Assembly: GCA_050701115.1 (NCBI GenBank)
Contig: JBOHER010000252.1
Span: forward strand, 1-5,657
Source of the DNA: JBOHER01 sp050701115
GTDB lineage: Bacteria; Actinomycetota; Actinomycetes; Mycobacteriales; Pseudonocardiaceae
Reading direction: 5' to 3'
Length of the DNA stretch: 5,657 nt
Part shown: positions 1 to 5,502 of the stretch, piece by piece
How the letters are laid out: each line of letters opens with the position of its first letter
How positions within the stretch are numbered: the first letter of the stretch is position 1
Made by a program: the position numbers and the translations under genes
Notes under the pieces: generated by a model
The model's input: the letters and a program-made list of their open reading frames with translations, nothing else
Databases searched by the model: none
What the model was told of the DNA's origin: nothing

Positions 1-1
1 G

Positions 2-1909
2 CTACCAGAGCCTGGTCCGGGAAAGCTGCAGCTGCCCCTGCAGGTCGGTGCCCGCCGCGCGTACGGCGCGCTCGTCCACGCGGTACGCGGACGCAGCCTC
101 GGCGTAGTGCCCTCCCGGCCGGGCGGCACGTTGGCAGATCATGCGTTCGACGGCGGCGGCGAGCGCGGTCGGACTGTGCGCCGCGGTCAGGGAGGCTTCA
201 TCGGGTAGCCGCCACCATGCGGCGAAACTCCGCAGCACGATGGGCAGGCCGTGATACTGCACGCCCCGCTGCCACAGCAGTTCGCCGACCGGTCCGAGGG
301 GAACCCGTGGTTGCGCAGGCGCGAACAGTTCCCGTCGACCCGGGCCGAGGACCCAGTGGGGAAGCCGGGCCGGGTCACGCGCGGCGTCGAACGGGAGGAT
401 CTCGTCGATGAGCGGCGTGCCGTCGACCATGCGCCACCACAGCAGGAACGGGAACTGGCGGCCGGCTGCCGTTTCGACGGCACCGCGGGTGGCCTGCAGG
501 CCAGCCGGATCCGCCGGCGTCGTTCTCGAGGCGCTCGCCACCGGGGCCTCCGCAGGCGGGATTCCGATGGCCATGGCCGGACCCGCGGGACCGTAGAGCC
601 GCATCGCCGCAGCGGCCGGCGAGTCAGGGGCACACATCCGCGACGCACGGCGGTCACGGCTGACCACCGCGTCCCACAGCTTCCGGTAGAGCTTGTCGCC
701 CGCTTTGACGATCTTGGCGGGCGACAGTCGCGGTGCCGCGGGGCTGGACACCCGTGCCGGTCCGGCAGCGCGCGGCTTGCCTGCACGCTGGACAGGCCGC
801 TCCACCGCGGTCTCGGGCGGCCGCGTGGGTTTCCGCTTCGGGGCGGGCGGATCGGCAACAAGCTGAACGGCAGGCTTGGCGAGGCAGCCGTCGCAGCCGA
901 GCCTGGTCTTGCCCGCCACCAGAGGTCCGGTCGCATCGCAGTGGGGACACCGGATATCAGCGAACCGGGACAGCGGTAGCAACCAGTCCAGGGTGAGCGG
1001 GTATCGCCGGTCCCCGCGCCGCACGTCGACCGGTAGCCGCCAGACGGGCAGATCAAGGACATGCAGCCGGTAGGGCCTGATCTCATGTGCTGGTTGGAAC
1101 TTCTCCCTGATCTCGGCGAGCCGCCGTGCCCGCTCTTCGCGGGTGGCCTCCGCAAGGGCATTCAGCAGTTCGATGCGATCGGCCGGCGCGTTCTCGCGCC
1201 GTCGTGCGATGGTCGCGAGCACATCACGGTAGTAGGCCCCGGCCCGTTCCAGCTCAGCGTCGAACGCCTTGGCGACCTGGCCGGACAGCCCGCTCTGACG
1301 TCGCTCGGCGCCCGCGCTGATGATGCGGTGCGCCTGGCCGATCGCCGGCGTCAGCTGGTCAAGGTTGGCGGGCCCGTCGGCGGGGAGCGCGGGTAGCGCC
1401 GCCAGCTTGGCGCTCGCCTGCTCGGGCAGCTCACTCCGGGAGGTCACGTCGACCCAGCACTCGGCGCGTTCCTGGTAGTGGTCTTCGGCCGAGAGGGTGT
1501 AGCTGACGAGCGCGCCGACTCGCAGCACCGACCGGACGCCCTTCGTCGGGGCGCCGGTCGCGTCGATCCTGCCGTGGTCGACCGGGAACTGCTCCCTCGC
1601 CCGCTCGAGCAGCGCGGAAGTCTCCGGGGGCAGGGTCGCCGGAACCGGGACCGTCAGCCTGCCCACGTCGCCATGGGCCAACACGTCGTCCGCCGCCTGA
1701 CCGAGGACCGGGTGTCCGGCGGCCAGGAACATCGCACCGTCCTCCCGGGCGACGTCCGGGTCGCTGGTGAGCACCAGTTCCTCAGGGAGCCTGTGGAGAG
1801 CCTGCAACCCGGATGGCAACACGGCGATCGCGCTGTCACCCGCGTCGTCGGTCAACCCGCCCCGCGCCTCCACATAACGCAGCCAGAACCGCAGGGCGCC
1901 ATCGCTCAC
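2..1909 (-). CDS. Zinc-ribbon partner of SNF2 helicase, unrecognised family
   Basis: This 635-residue protein is the second gene of the helicase operon. Its GTG start (1907-1909) shares GTGA with the helicase stop and has a strong site, AGGGAGGA, just upstream; the frame stays open further upstream, but only as a shadow of the helicase. The TAG stop at 2-4 makes it complete. Residues 1-90 (FWLRYVEARGG, later AAGHPVLGQAADDVLAHG) recall the segment that follows the helicase core in long bacterial SNF2 proteins. Residues 128-155 look beta-rich. Residues 203-270 form a charged helical, possibly coiled-coil segment. Cysteines 321, 324, 339 and 342 make a CxxC-x14-CxxC zinc ribbon. Residues 350-397 are a Pro/Arg/Ala linker. 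Residues 400-450 (KLYRKLWDAVV, RLYGPAGPAMAIGIP) and the Trp-rich 485-570 are probably folded, but I do not recognise them. Inferred role: substrate or nucleic-acid binding subunit of the helicase. The reading frame is secure; the function is not. Confidence 0.85.
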   Translation of the reverse strand: MSDGALRFWLRYVEARGGLTDDAGDSAIAVLPSGLQALHRLPEELVLTSDPDVAREDGAMFLAAGHPVLGQAADDVLAHGDVGRLTVPVPATLPPETSALLERAREQFPVDHGRIDATGAPTKGVRSVLRVGALVSYTLSAEDHYQERAECWVDVTSRSELPEQASAKLAALPALPADGPANLDQLTPAIGQAHRIISAGAERRQSGLSGQVAKAFDAELERAGAYYRDVLATIARRRENAPADRIELLNALAEATREERARRLAEIREKFQPAHEIRPYRLHVLDLPVWRLPVDVRRGDRRYPLTLDWLLPLSRFADIRCPHCDATGPLVAGKTRLGCDGCLAKPAVQLVADPPAPKRKPTRPPETAVERPVQRAGKPRAAGPARVSSPAAPRLSPAKIVKAGDKLYRKLWDAVVSRDRRASRMCAPDSPAAAAMRLYGPAGPAMAIGIPPAEAPVASASRTTPADPAGLQATRGAVETAAGRQFPFLLWWRMVDGTPLIDEILPFDAARDPARLPHWVLGPGRRELFAPAQPRVPLGPVGELLWQRGVQYHGLPIVLRSFAAWWRLPDEASLTAAHSPTALAAAVERMICQRAARPGGHYAEAASAYRVDERAVRAAGTDLQGQLQLSRTRLW

Positions 1910-3621
1910 GATTCCTCCCTGACGAGCCCGTCTACACTTTCCCGGCTCCGCAGGTAGCCCGACCTGGCCGACGCCAGCGCGTCGCCGAGCGAGGTCAGTC
2001 GCTGGTCGAACTCGGTGTCGTCGTCTGCGGCGAGGAACGCGTCGAACACCTGTGACTCGAAGTCGAAGTCGTCGTCCACTCTGCCGAGGATCATGTCGAG
2101 CTCGCCGACCACGAGTTCGAACAGGTTGATCTTGGCTTCCAGCACGTGCAGGATGCGCTGCTCGATGCTGCCGCGGGCGACCAGGTTCGTCAGCGTGACG
2201 TCGTGCTCCTGTCCGACCCGGTGCAGCCTGCCGAGCCGCTGCTCTATCTGCATCGGGTTCCACGGCAGGTCCATGTTGATCATGACGTGGCAGAACTGGA
2301 GATTGCGACCCTCGCCCGCGGACTCGGTCGACAGCAGAATGGGCACGTCGTCGCGAAACCTCCCGATCGCCGCCTCTTTGTCACGTCGGGAAAGGCTGCC
2401 GTGATAGACCGCCGCCGACAGCCCGGCGCGATCGACTTCGGCGGCCAGCGTGTCCAGCGTCTGCCGGAACGCGGTGAACACCAGAACCTGCTCGCCGCGA
2501 TCGACGTGCCTGCGCAGCGTCTCGATGAGCACCCGTGCCTTCTCGGGTGCGCGAATGGCGCGGGCCTGCTCGGCGAGGTCGGCCCAGCCGAGTTTGGCCA
2601 GCGTCGGGGCGACAGCCGCCGGGCTCGACCCGGCCAGCCGCGTCAAGCCGCGCAGCGTGAGCAGCCGGGACGAGCTCGCCTGTCTGCCCTCTGCCCTGAC
2701 CCGCCGCGTGATCTCGGCGTACAGCGCGCCTTCGTCCTGGCTCGGCGTGACCAGCACCGTTTCGGCGAGGCGCTGCGGCAGCATCAACGCGACCTCGCTG
2801 CGCCGATGCCGCACCATCACTTCCCGCGTCCGCGCCCGCAGTTCGGCGATGTTGCGCGGGGCCGAAGCGTCCGCGGCGGCACCACCGTGCTTGGCTCGGA
2901 ACTGAGCTGGGGTGCCGAGCAGGCCGGGCGTGATCAGGCTGATCAACTGGTAGAGGTCGGACAGCTTGTTCTCCACCGGGGTTGCGGTGAGCAACAGCAG
3001 GTACCGGGCGCGCAGCTCACGCGCCAGCTTGCCCGACGCGCTGCGCGGGTTCCGTAGCCGGTGCGCCTCGTCGACGATCACGACGTCCCACGCGTGCTCG
3101 GTGAGCGTGCTCCGCAGCGGGTCACGCCGAGCCGCCGCGATCGAAGCGAGGGTGATCGGACGGTCGATGACAGCACCCTCGCCGGGTCCGTTCTTGCCTG
3201 CCTTCACGATTGCCGTCGGCAGCGCGAACTTGCGTTCCAGCTCTTCCCGCCACTGGTCGACGAGCCCGGCCGGGGTGAGCACCAGCGACCGGTCTGCCAG
3301 CCCACGCATCCGCAGCTCGGACAGGACGAGTCCGGCCTCGATCGTCTTGCCGAGCCCGACCTCGTCGGCAAGGATCGCCCTGCCACGCATGCGCCGCAGA
3401 ACGGTCTGCGCCGCCCGCAACTGGTAGTCGAACGGCTCGAACCGTAACCGTGACTCGGTGAGGAAGGTGTCGAAACCCGGTCGGCTCCACACCTCGACCG
3501 CCTGGTCGACGAGCGCGGATCGTTCGGCGTCGACCGCGTGATCCCTGCGCAGCTTGGACAGCAACGGCAGGTAGGCCGTGATGTCGACTGCGGGCTCGGG
3601 GGCTGGGATCGAGACCGTCAT
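1906..3621 (-). CDS. SNF2/RapA-family DEAH-type ATP-dependent helicase
   Basis: This 571-residue cytoplasmic superfamily 2 ATPase has a complete SNF2 core. The motifs in order are a Q-like FEPFDYQ (61-67), Walker A LADEVGLGKT (84-93), Walker B VDEAH (183-187), motif III LLTATP (210-215), motif IV QVLVFTAF (378-385), motif V STESAGEGRNLQF (431-443) and motif VI QRLGRLHRVGQ (461-471). The LADEVGLGKT and QRLGRLHRVGQ forms resemble RapA/HepA and the DrmD type more than eukaryotic remodellers. Family members use ATP to move along or remodel nucleic acid or protein-DNA complexes. The ATG follows AGGGAG by six bases. It ends about 100 residues after motif VI in an acidic tail (DDDFDFESQ and AADDDTEFDQ), shorter than RapA or DrmD (near 1000 residues), and overlaps the next gene by four bases. 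Residue 59 is encoded by TTA, a rare codon in such genomes. The exact role (repair, transcription recycling or phage defence) cannot be read from the sequence. Confidence 0.95.
   Translation of the reverse strand: MTVSIPAPEPAVDITAYLPLLSKLRRDHAVDAERSALVDQAVEVWSRPGFDTFLTESRLRFEPFDYQLRAAQTVLRRMRGRAILADEVGLGKTIEAGLVLSELRMRGLADRSLVLTPAGLVDQWREELERKFALPTAIVKAGKNGPGEGAVIDRPITLASIAAARRDPLRSTLTEHAWDVVIVDEAHRLRNPRSASGKLARELRARYLLLLTATPVENKLSDLYQLISLITPGLLGTPAQFRAKHGGAAADASAPRNIAELRARTREVMVRHRRSEVALMLPQRLAETVLVTPSQDEGALYAEITRRVRAEGRQASSSRLLTLRGLTRLAGSSPAAVAPTLAKLGWADLAEQARAIRAPEKARVLIETLRRHVDRGEQVLVFTAFRQTLDTLAAEVDRAGLSAAVYHGSLSRRDKEAAIGRFRDDVPILLSTESAGEGRNLQFCHVMINMDLPWNPMQIEQRLGRLHRVGQEHDVTLTNLVARGSIEQRILHVLEAKINLFELVVGELDMILGRVDDDFDFESQVFDAFLAADDDTEFDQRLTSLGDALASARSGYLRSRESVDGLVREES
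1913..1920 (-). promoter_or_regulatory. Ribosome binding site of the partner gene, inside the helicase 3' end
   Basis: AGGGAGGA on the minus strand lies in the last codons of the helicase (ending Arg-Glu-Glu-Ser), four bases before the GTG start at 1909. It decides the start of the partner gene and, with the GTGA overlap, indicates translational coupling of the two proteins. Confidence 0.8.
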
Positions 3622-3627
3622 GCGCGG

Positions 3628-3633
3628 CTCCCT
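3628..3633 (-). promoter_or_regulatory. Ribosome binding site of the SNF2 helicase
   Basis: AGGGAG on the minus strand sits six bases before the ATG at 3621 and supports that start. I see no convincing -10/-35 pair in the spacer upstream, so the promoter is not placed. Confidence 0.75.
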
Positions 3634-3651
3634 GTTGGCGGTTGAGGCTCG

Positions 3652-3709
3652 GTCGTCCGACGACGTTAGGGGTGCCTACCGACAGTTCTGCTACGCCACG
3701 CCGAGCAGA
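3652..3709. repeat. Two short inverted repeats in the helicase 5' leader
   Basis: Two small dyads lie between the 16-codon ORF and the helicase start. GTCGT (3652-3656) and ACGAC (3660-3664) are separated by three bases. TCTGCT (3687-3692) and AGCAGA (3704-3709) are separated by eleven. Neither is followed by a T-run in either direction, so they are not good intrinsic terminators; they could be leader hairpins or operator half-sites. Such short dyads also arise by chance in GC-rich DNA. Confidence 0.25.
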
Positions 3710-3727
3710 GGCCATTGAGGTCGATGT

Positions 3728-3768
3728 TGCGCATGAGACAGCGTGTTTACGCACGTTTGGTGCGCATG
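3728..3768. repeat. Direct repeat of TGCGCATG with 33-base period
   Basis: TGCGCATG occurs at 3728-3735 and again at 3761-3768, 33 bases apart, about three helical turns. Each copy contains the palindrome TGCGCA. Between them lies another small dyad, GCGT-N4-ACGC. The layout would suit a regulator binding two same-face sites upstream of the helicase operon. However, the right-hand copy also lies within the 16-codon ORF, and the repeat may be fortuitous. Confidence 0.25.
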
Positions 3769-3797
3769 GGCTCGTAGTCGCTGGCGGGTTCGGTCAT
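3747..3797 (-). CDS. Possible 16-residue leader peptide upstream of the helicase
   Basis: An ATG at 3797 opens a 16-codon frame (MTEPASDYEPMRTKRA) that ends in TAA at 3747-3749. GGAGAG lies nine bases before the ATG (plus-strand 3807-3812), a credible ribosome binding site. It lies 36 bases after the Imm1 stop and about 125 bases before the helicase start. It could be a leader peptide, a true microprotein, or the start of a gene lost by deletion. The composition (acidic/Pro first half, basic end) gives no function. Only the start signal supports it. Confidence 0.3.
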   Translation of the reverse strand: MTEPASDYEPMRTKRA

Positions 3798-3833
3798 GGG
3801 TGTGGTCTCTCCAATGACCAGCATCCAACCTCG

Positions 3834-4256
3834 CTACCGTGACTCGCGCCAGGCGATAGACGTCGGCCGCTGGTGTGTCGAAACCAGCTCCTCAACGGCG
3901 GCGTACACCTGCCCGATCGGCATTTCCGAACCCGGCGGTTGGGCGAAGTGATGGCCGTCGGTGGTGGTGTAGGTGTCGGCATGGTCGGCGTTGAATCCGG
4001 CTTCGTGAACGAACTCCTGATCGCCTTCCCACCAGCTCAAGGCGCCAACTGCACCCCGCACCCCAACGCCCAGGGTCGGACTGTCAGCGTTGTCGCCCAA
4101 CACGAGCCACCAGGCGAAGCCCCACGACTCGTCACCTTGGTGTTTGAGTCCGGCGTTGGCGTCAGAGAGGAGTCCTACGAAAGCCGGGCCGTCCGTCCAC
4201 TCGGTGATGTTAATGCGCTGCTCCTGCAGCAGGCTGGGTTCGCTGCTCGGGGTCAC
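3834..4256 (-). CDS. Imm1-family immunity protein
   Basis: This encodes about 126-140 residues of cytoplasmic antidote. Imm1 proteins neutralise polymorphic toxins encoded next to them, often of the deaminase class. Numbered from the GTG at 4256, recognisable parts are an N-terminal strand and helix (INITEWTDGPAFVGLLSDAN, 15-34), the central strands (LGVGVRGAVGALSWWEG, 62-78), a Tyr/Thr-rich strand (92-100), and the family's C-terminal signature: PPGSEMPIGQVYAAVEELVS (107-126), then RPTSIAWRE. The length fits the family. The start is uncertain. GTG 4256 has a weak upstream signal; ATG 4313 would add deaminase remnant residues; the best ribosome binding site (AGGAG, 4221-4225) precedes an ATT at 4214, exactly where the Imm1 fold begins. 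The frame continues upstream into the broken toxin, so an in-frame toxin-Imm1 fusion product is possible. TAG stop at 3834. Confidence 0.72.
   Translation of the reverse strand: MTPSSEPSLLQEQRINITEWTDGPAFVGLLSDANAGLKHQGDESWGFAWWLVLGDNADSPTLGVGVRGAVGALSWWEGDQEFVHEAGFNADHADTYTTTDGHHFAQPPGSEMPIGQVYAAVEELVSTHQRPTSIAWRESR
4221..4225 (-). promoter_or_regulatory. Ribosome binding site pointing to an ATT codon at the Imm1 fold start
   Basis: AGGAG on the minus strand is followed, after six bases, by ATT (4212-4214) and then AAC ATC ACC, the first beta strand of Imm1. The spacing is ideal for a start codon. ATT is either a very rare start or a mutated ATG/GTG whose original signal survives. Confidence 0.4.
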
Positions 4257-4675
4257 GACGGGTCCCAAGGTACCGTCGCGGCCCGAGGTTAGAGCATGCA
4301 GCTCGCCATCCATGTAGCCAGTCGTCTTCTCCCCGGCTGTCGCTCGCGAACCCGCCGGGGCATGACATCGGCGCACCAGGACGCTGCGCTGGGGTACTGC
4401 GACCCGTCTCCGGCCGTCACGGCGTGCCAGCTGGGCGCGGGTGTAGCAGCTGGTCCCGACCGCGCGAGAGATCGACCAGGCGACCAAGAAACCCTTTCGA
4501 GGTCCTTCTGGATGCCTACGGTAAGGCCGGTCAGGTCCTCGCCGAGCGGGCCAGCTTGCTGGATGTACTGCACGACGGCAGCCAGCTGTTGATCTGCCCT
4601 CTGCGCCAGCTCGATCGGGACTTGCTCCGCTGCGGCGTTGAAGACGGCGGCGGCTTCTTCGAGGTGTCCGGACAT
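4257..4675 (-). pseudogene. Decayed toxin: helical N-terminus plus truncated SCP1.201/DddA-like deaminase domain
   Basis: The start is ATG 4675, five bases after AAGGAG. The first 61 residues (MSGHLEEAAAVFNAAAEQVP onward) are Ala/Gln/Glu-rich helix, like N-terminal domains of actinobacterial exported toxins. The frame then breaks near 4490-4494 (GGG/TTT run). The reading that looks most natural continues in the next frame as FLGRLVDLSRGRDQLLHPRP, then hits TGA (4417-4419) inside a Pro-rich linker, and shifts again before about 4340. There the frame shared with Imm1 reads AGEKTTGYMDGELHALTSGR (to about 4275), which matches the opening strands of SCP1.201-like (DddA-type) cytidine deaminases. 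A higher third-position GC route, one shift directly into that last frame, is also possible. The catalytic HxE helix and PCxxC zinc site should follow, but Imm1 begins within about 60 bases, so the core is deleted. No active toxin can be made. Confidence 0.6.
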
Positions 4676-4680
4676 GCTCA

Positions 4681-4686
4681 CTCCTT
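4681..4686 (-). promoter_or_regulatory. Ribosome binding site of the toxin remnant
   Basis: AAGGAG on the minus strand is five bases before ATG 4675. This favours ATG 4675 over the GTG at 4681 in the same frame, which overlaps the site. The rest of the 67-base spacer (4676-4742) shows no further signal that I can support. Confidence 0.6.
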
Positions 4687-4742
4687 GGTGTGGGTTCCGG
4701 TTCGGTGGTGGACGCAGGGCTTAGGCCCGACGTGGTCGCGAG

Positions 4743-5004
4743 TCAGCCCGTCCGGGTCGTGGTGGGGCCACCGCCAGCCAGCCGGTAGTCCCGGTTCGTG
4801 ATGAGCGCGTCGGTCAATTGGTTGCTGCGGCGCGCGTTCCCGCGCGATGCGCCCGGTCGATTCGGCTACCGAGACGGCCCGGCGGTGATTGCGCCAGGGC
4901 CGCCGGGTGCGCCGCCGCCGCGACCAGTCGTGGGCCAGCAGGAGGAGGCCGCACAGCAGGGGCGGGCCGACAACCACGAGGCCGAGGAGCGCCAGCCGAG
5001 TCAC
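4743..5004 (-). pseudogene. Frameshifted small membrane protein, one TM segment
   Basis: A GTG at 5004 overlaps the preceding gene's TGA as GTGA. It reads MTRLALLGLVVVGPPLLCGL onward: a single hydrophobic span at residues 4-24, then a strongly basic stretch (SRRRRTRRPWRNHRR) that would hold the C-terminus in the cytoplasm, then a helix ending near IARERA. Third-position GC is high in this frame until about 4830. From there the protein-like, GC3-rich reading moves one frame on (NQLTDALITNRDYRLAGG, stopping at TGA 4743-4745). The original frame, open to 4678, degenerates into His/Pro/Arg-rich sequence. The simplest explanation is one extra base near 4825-4838, within alternating CG runs. The family is not recognised; it resembles small conserved membrane proteins of Pseudonocardiales operons. 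If the shift is a sequence error, the intact gene would encode about 86 residues. Confidence 0.5.
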
Positions 5005-5232
5005 CGCCGTGGTGTCGAGAGCGGGCCAAGCTGGGCGGCCTCGGTCGGTTCGCAGAACCCGTCCGCGTGCTTGCGCAGCAGCTCTCCGAGGGACGCTGAG
5101 CGAACCCAGCAGGCGCTGCCGTCCGACCGACATCCGGCCGTCCCGCAGCTCAGCGGCGGCCTGCGGCAGGTTCGCAGCCATGCTCAGCATGGCGACGACC
5201 AGGGCGTCGGTCTCTTTCTCGGAAGGTGCCAT
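5001..5232 (-). pseudogene. Frameshifted small helical protein of unknown function
   Basis: ATG 5232 opens a helical protein, MAPSEKETDALVVAMLSMAA onward (including LPQAAAELRDGRMSVGRQRL), three bases after the previous gene's stop; GAGGGG nine bases upstream is a usable ribosome binding site. After LLGSLSV the frame becomes Arg/Ala-rich and loses its third-position GC bias. One frame on, the sequence continues convincingly as LGELLRKHADGFCEPTEAAQ and ends at TGA 5001-5003, sharing GTGA with the next gene. Removing one C from a CCC run (plus-strand GGG 5090-5092) would restore a protein of about 76 residues. Read without the shift, the same region gives a 184-residue chimera ending at 4678, which I regard as an artefact. 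No family is recognised beyond a general likeness to short conserved actinomycete operon proteins. Confidence 0.55.
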
Positions 5233-5235
5233 GTC

Positions 5236-5352
5236 CTAGAACCCCTCGCGCAAGCGGAAGGCCAACCGCACCGGCTCGCACGGCCAGGCCGCACCGCAGC
5301 ACTCACACTGACCCGTGTCCAAGTGAGGGGCGTGCATCACGAGGTTCAGCAC
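5236..5352 (-). CDS. Small Cys-rich putative zinc-binding protein
   Basis: The frame ending in TAG at 5236-5238 carries a cluster CxCCxxxWPC (CECCGAAWPC), followed by EPVRLAFRLREGF and the stop, a compact C-terminus typical of short Cys-rich actinomycete proteins. A conserved-looking stretch, PEPKQLYSLIVLNLVMHAPH, precedes it, and the frame is open back to a TAA at 5407-5409. The boundary given uses GTG 5352; ATG 5337 and GTG 5340 are alternatives. None has a ribosome binding site. The conserved-looking part starts upstream of all of them, so the true start may have been lost by mutation or lies in another frame. The stop is three bases before the next gene's ATG, which suggests one operon. 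The four cysteines suggest metal binding; no function is assigned. Confidence 0.5.
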   Translation of the reverse strand: MLNLVMHAPHLDTGQCECCGAAWPCEPVRLAFRLREGF

Positions 5353-5406
5353 GATGAGGCTGTAGAGCTGCTTGGGTTCTGGTACTCGCGGGTTCGTGTT
5401 TTGCCG

Positions 5407-5502
5407 TTAGCCCGTTCCGCCCTCGATGCCAGCAGGTGGGTACTGCGGCTGGGGTCCGCGCCACCAGTCGTATCGCCATTGGTTGTGCGCCTTTCGTCCG
5501 TC
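5407..5502 (-). pseudogene. Possible tail of a W/P-rich small protein
   Basis: Between an in-frame TAG (5503-5505) and TAA (5407-5409) the minus strand reads a 31-codon stretch ending NQWRYDWWRGPQPQYPPAG, then IEGGTG. The aromatic/Pro composition and G/C-ending codons look like real protein, but there is no ATG or GTG in frame. An overlapping ATG at 5480 in another frame, preceded by AAAGG, might mark an original start that has lost frame. This is a weak call based on composition alone. Confidence 0.22.

Noticed and set aside
187..1161. Minus-strand frame of 324 codons overlapping the partner gene
   Set aside because: Shadow frame rich in Arg/Ser/Pro/Cys; the overlapping frame carries the zinc ribbon, the coupled start and the expected third-position GC.
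1910..2263. In-frame upstream extension of the partner gene to 2263, giving 753 residues
   Set aside because: The extension lies antiphase within the helicase's conserved C-terminal lobe, reads as Arg/Ala-rich shadow, and ignores the strong ribosome binding site and GTGA overlap at 1909.
2146..3057. Plus-strand frame of 303 codons opposite the helicase
   Set aside because: Exact antisense of conserved helicase motifs; no start signal or domain of its own.
4289..4681. 130-residue minus-strand frame as an intact small protein
   Set aside because: Only the first 61 or so residues look like protein; the remainder is out of frame with the deaminase remnant and overlaps it. Its upstream GTG also overlaps the ribosome binding site used by ATG 4675.
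4678..5232. Single 184-residue minus-strand protein
   Set aside because: It is open throughout, but the middle and end lose third-position GC bias and become His/Arg/Pro-rich, while adjacent frames give natural protein ends (GFCEPTEAAQ, ALITNRDYRL). Treated as two frameshifted genes.
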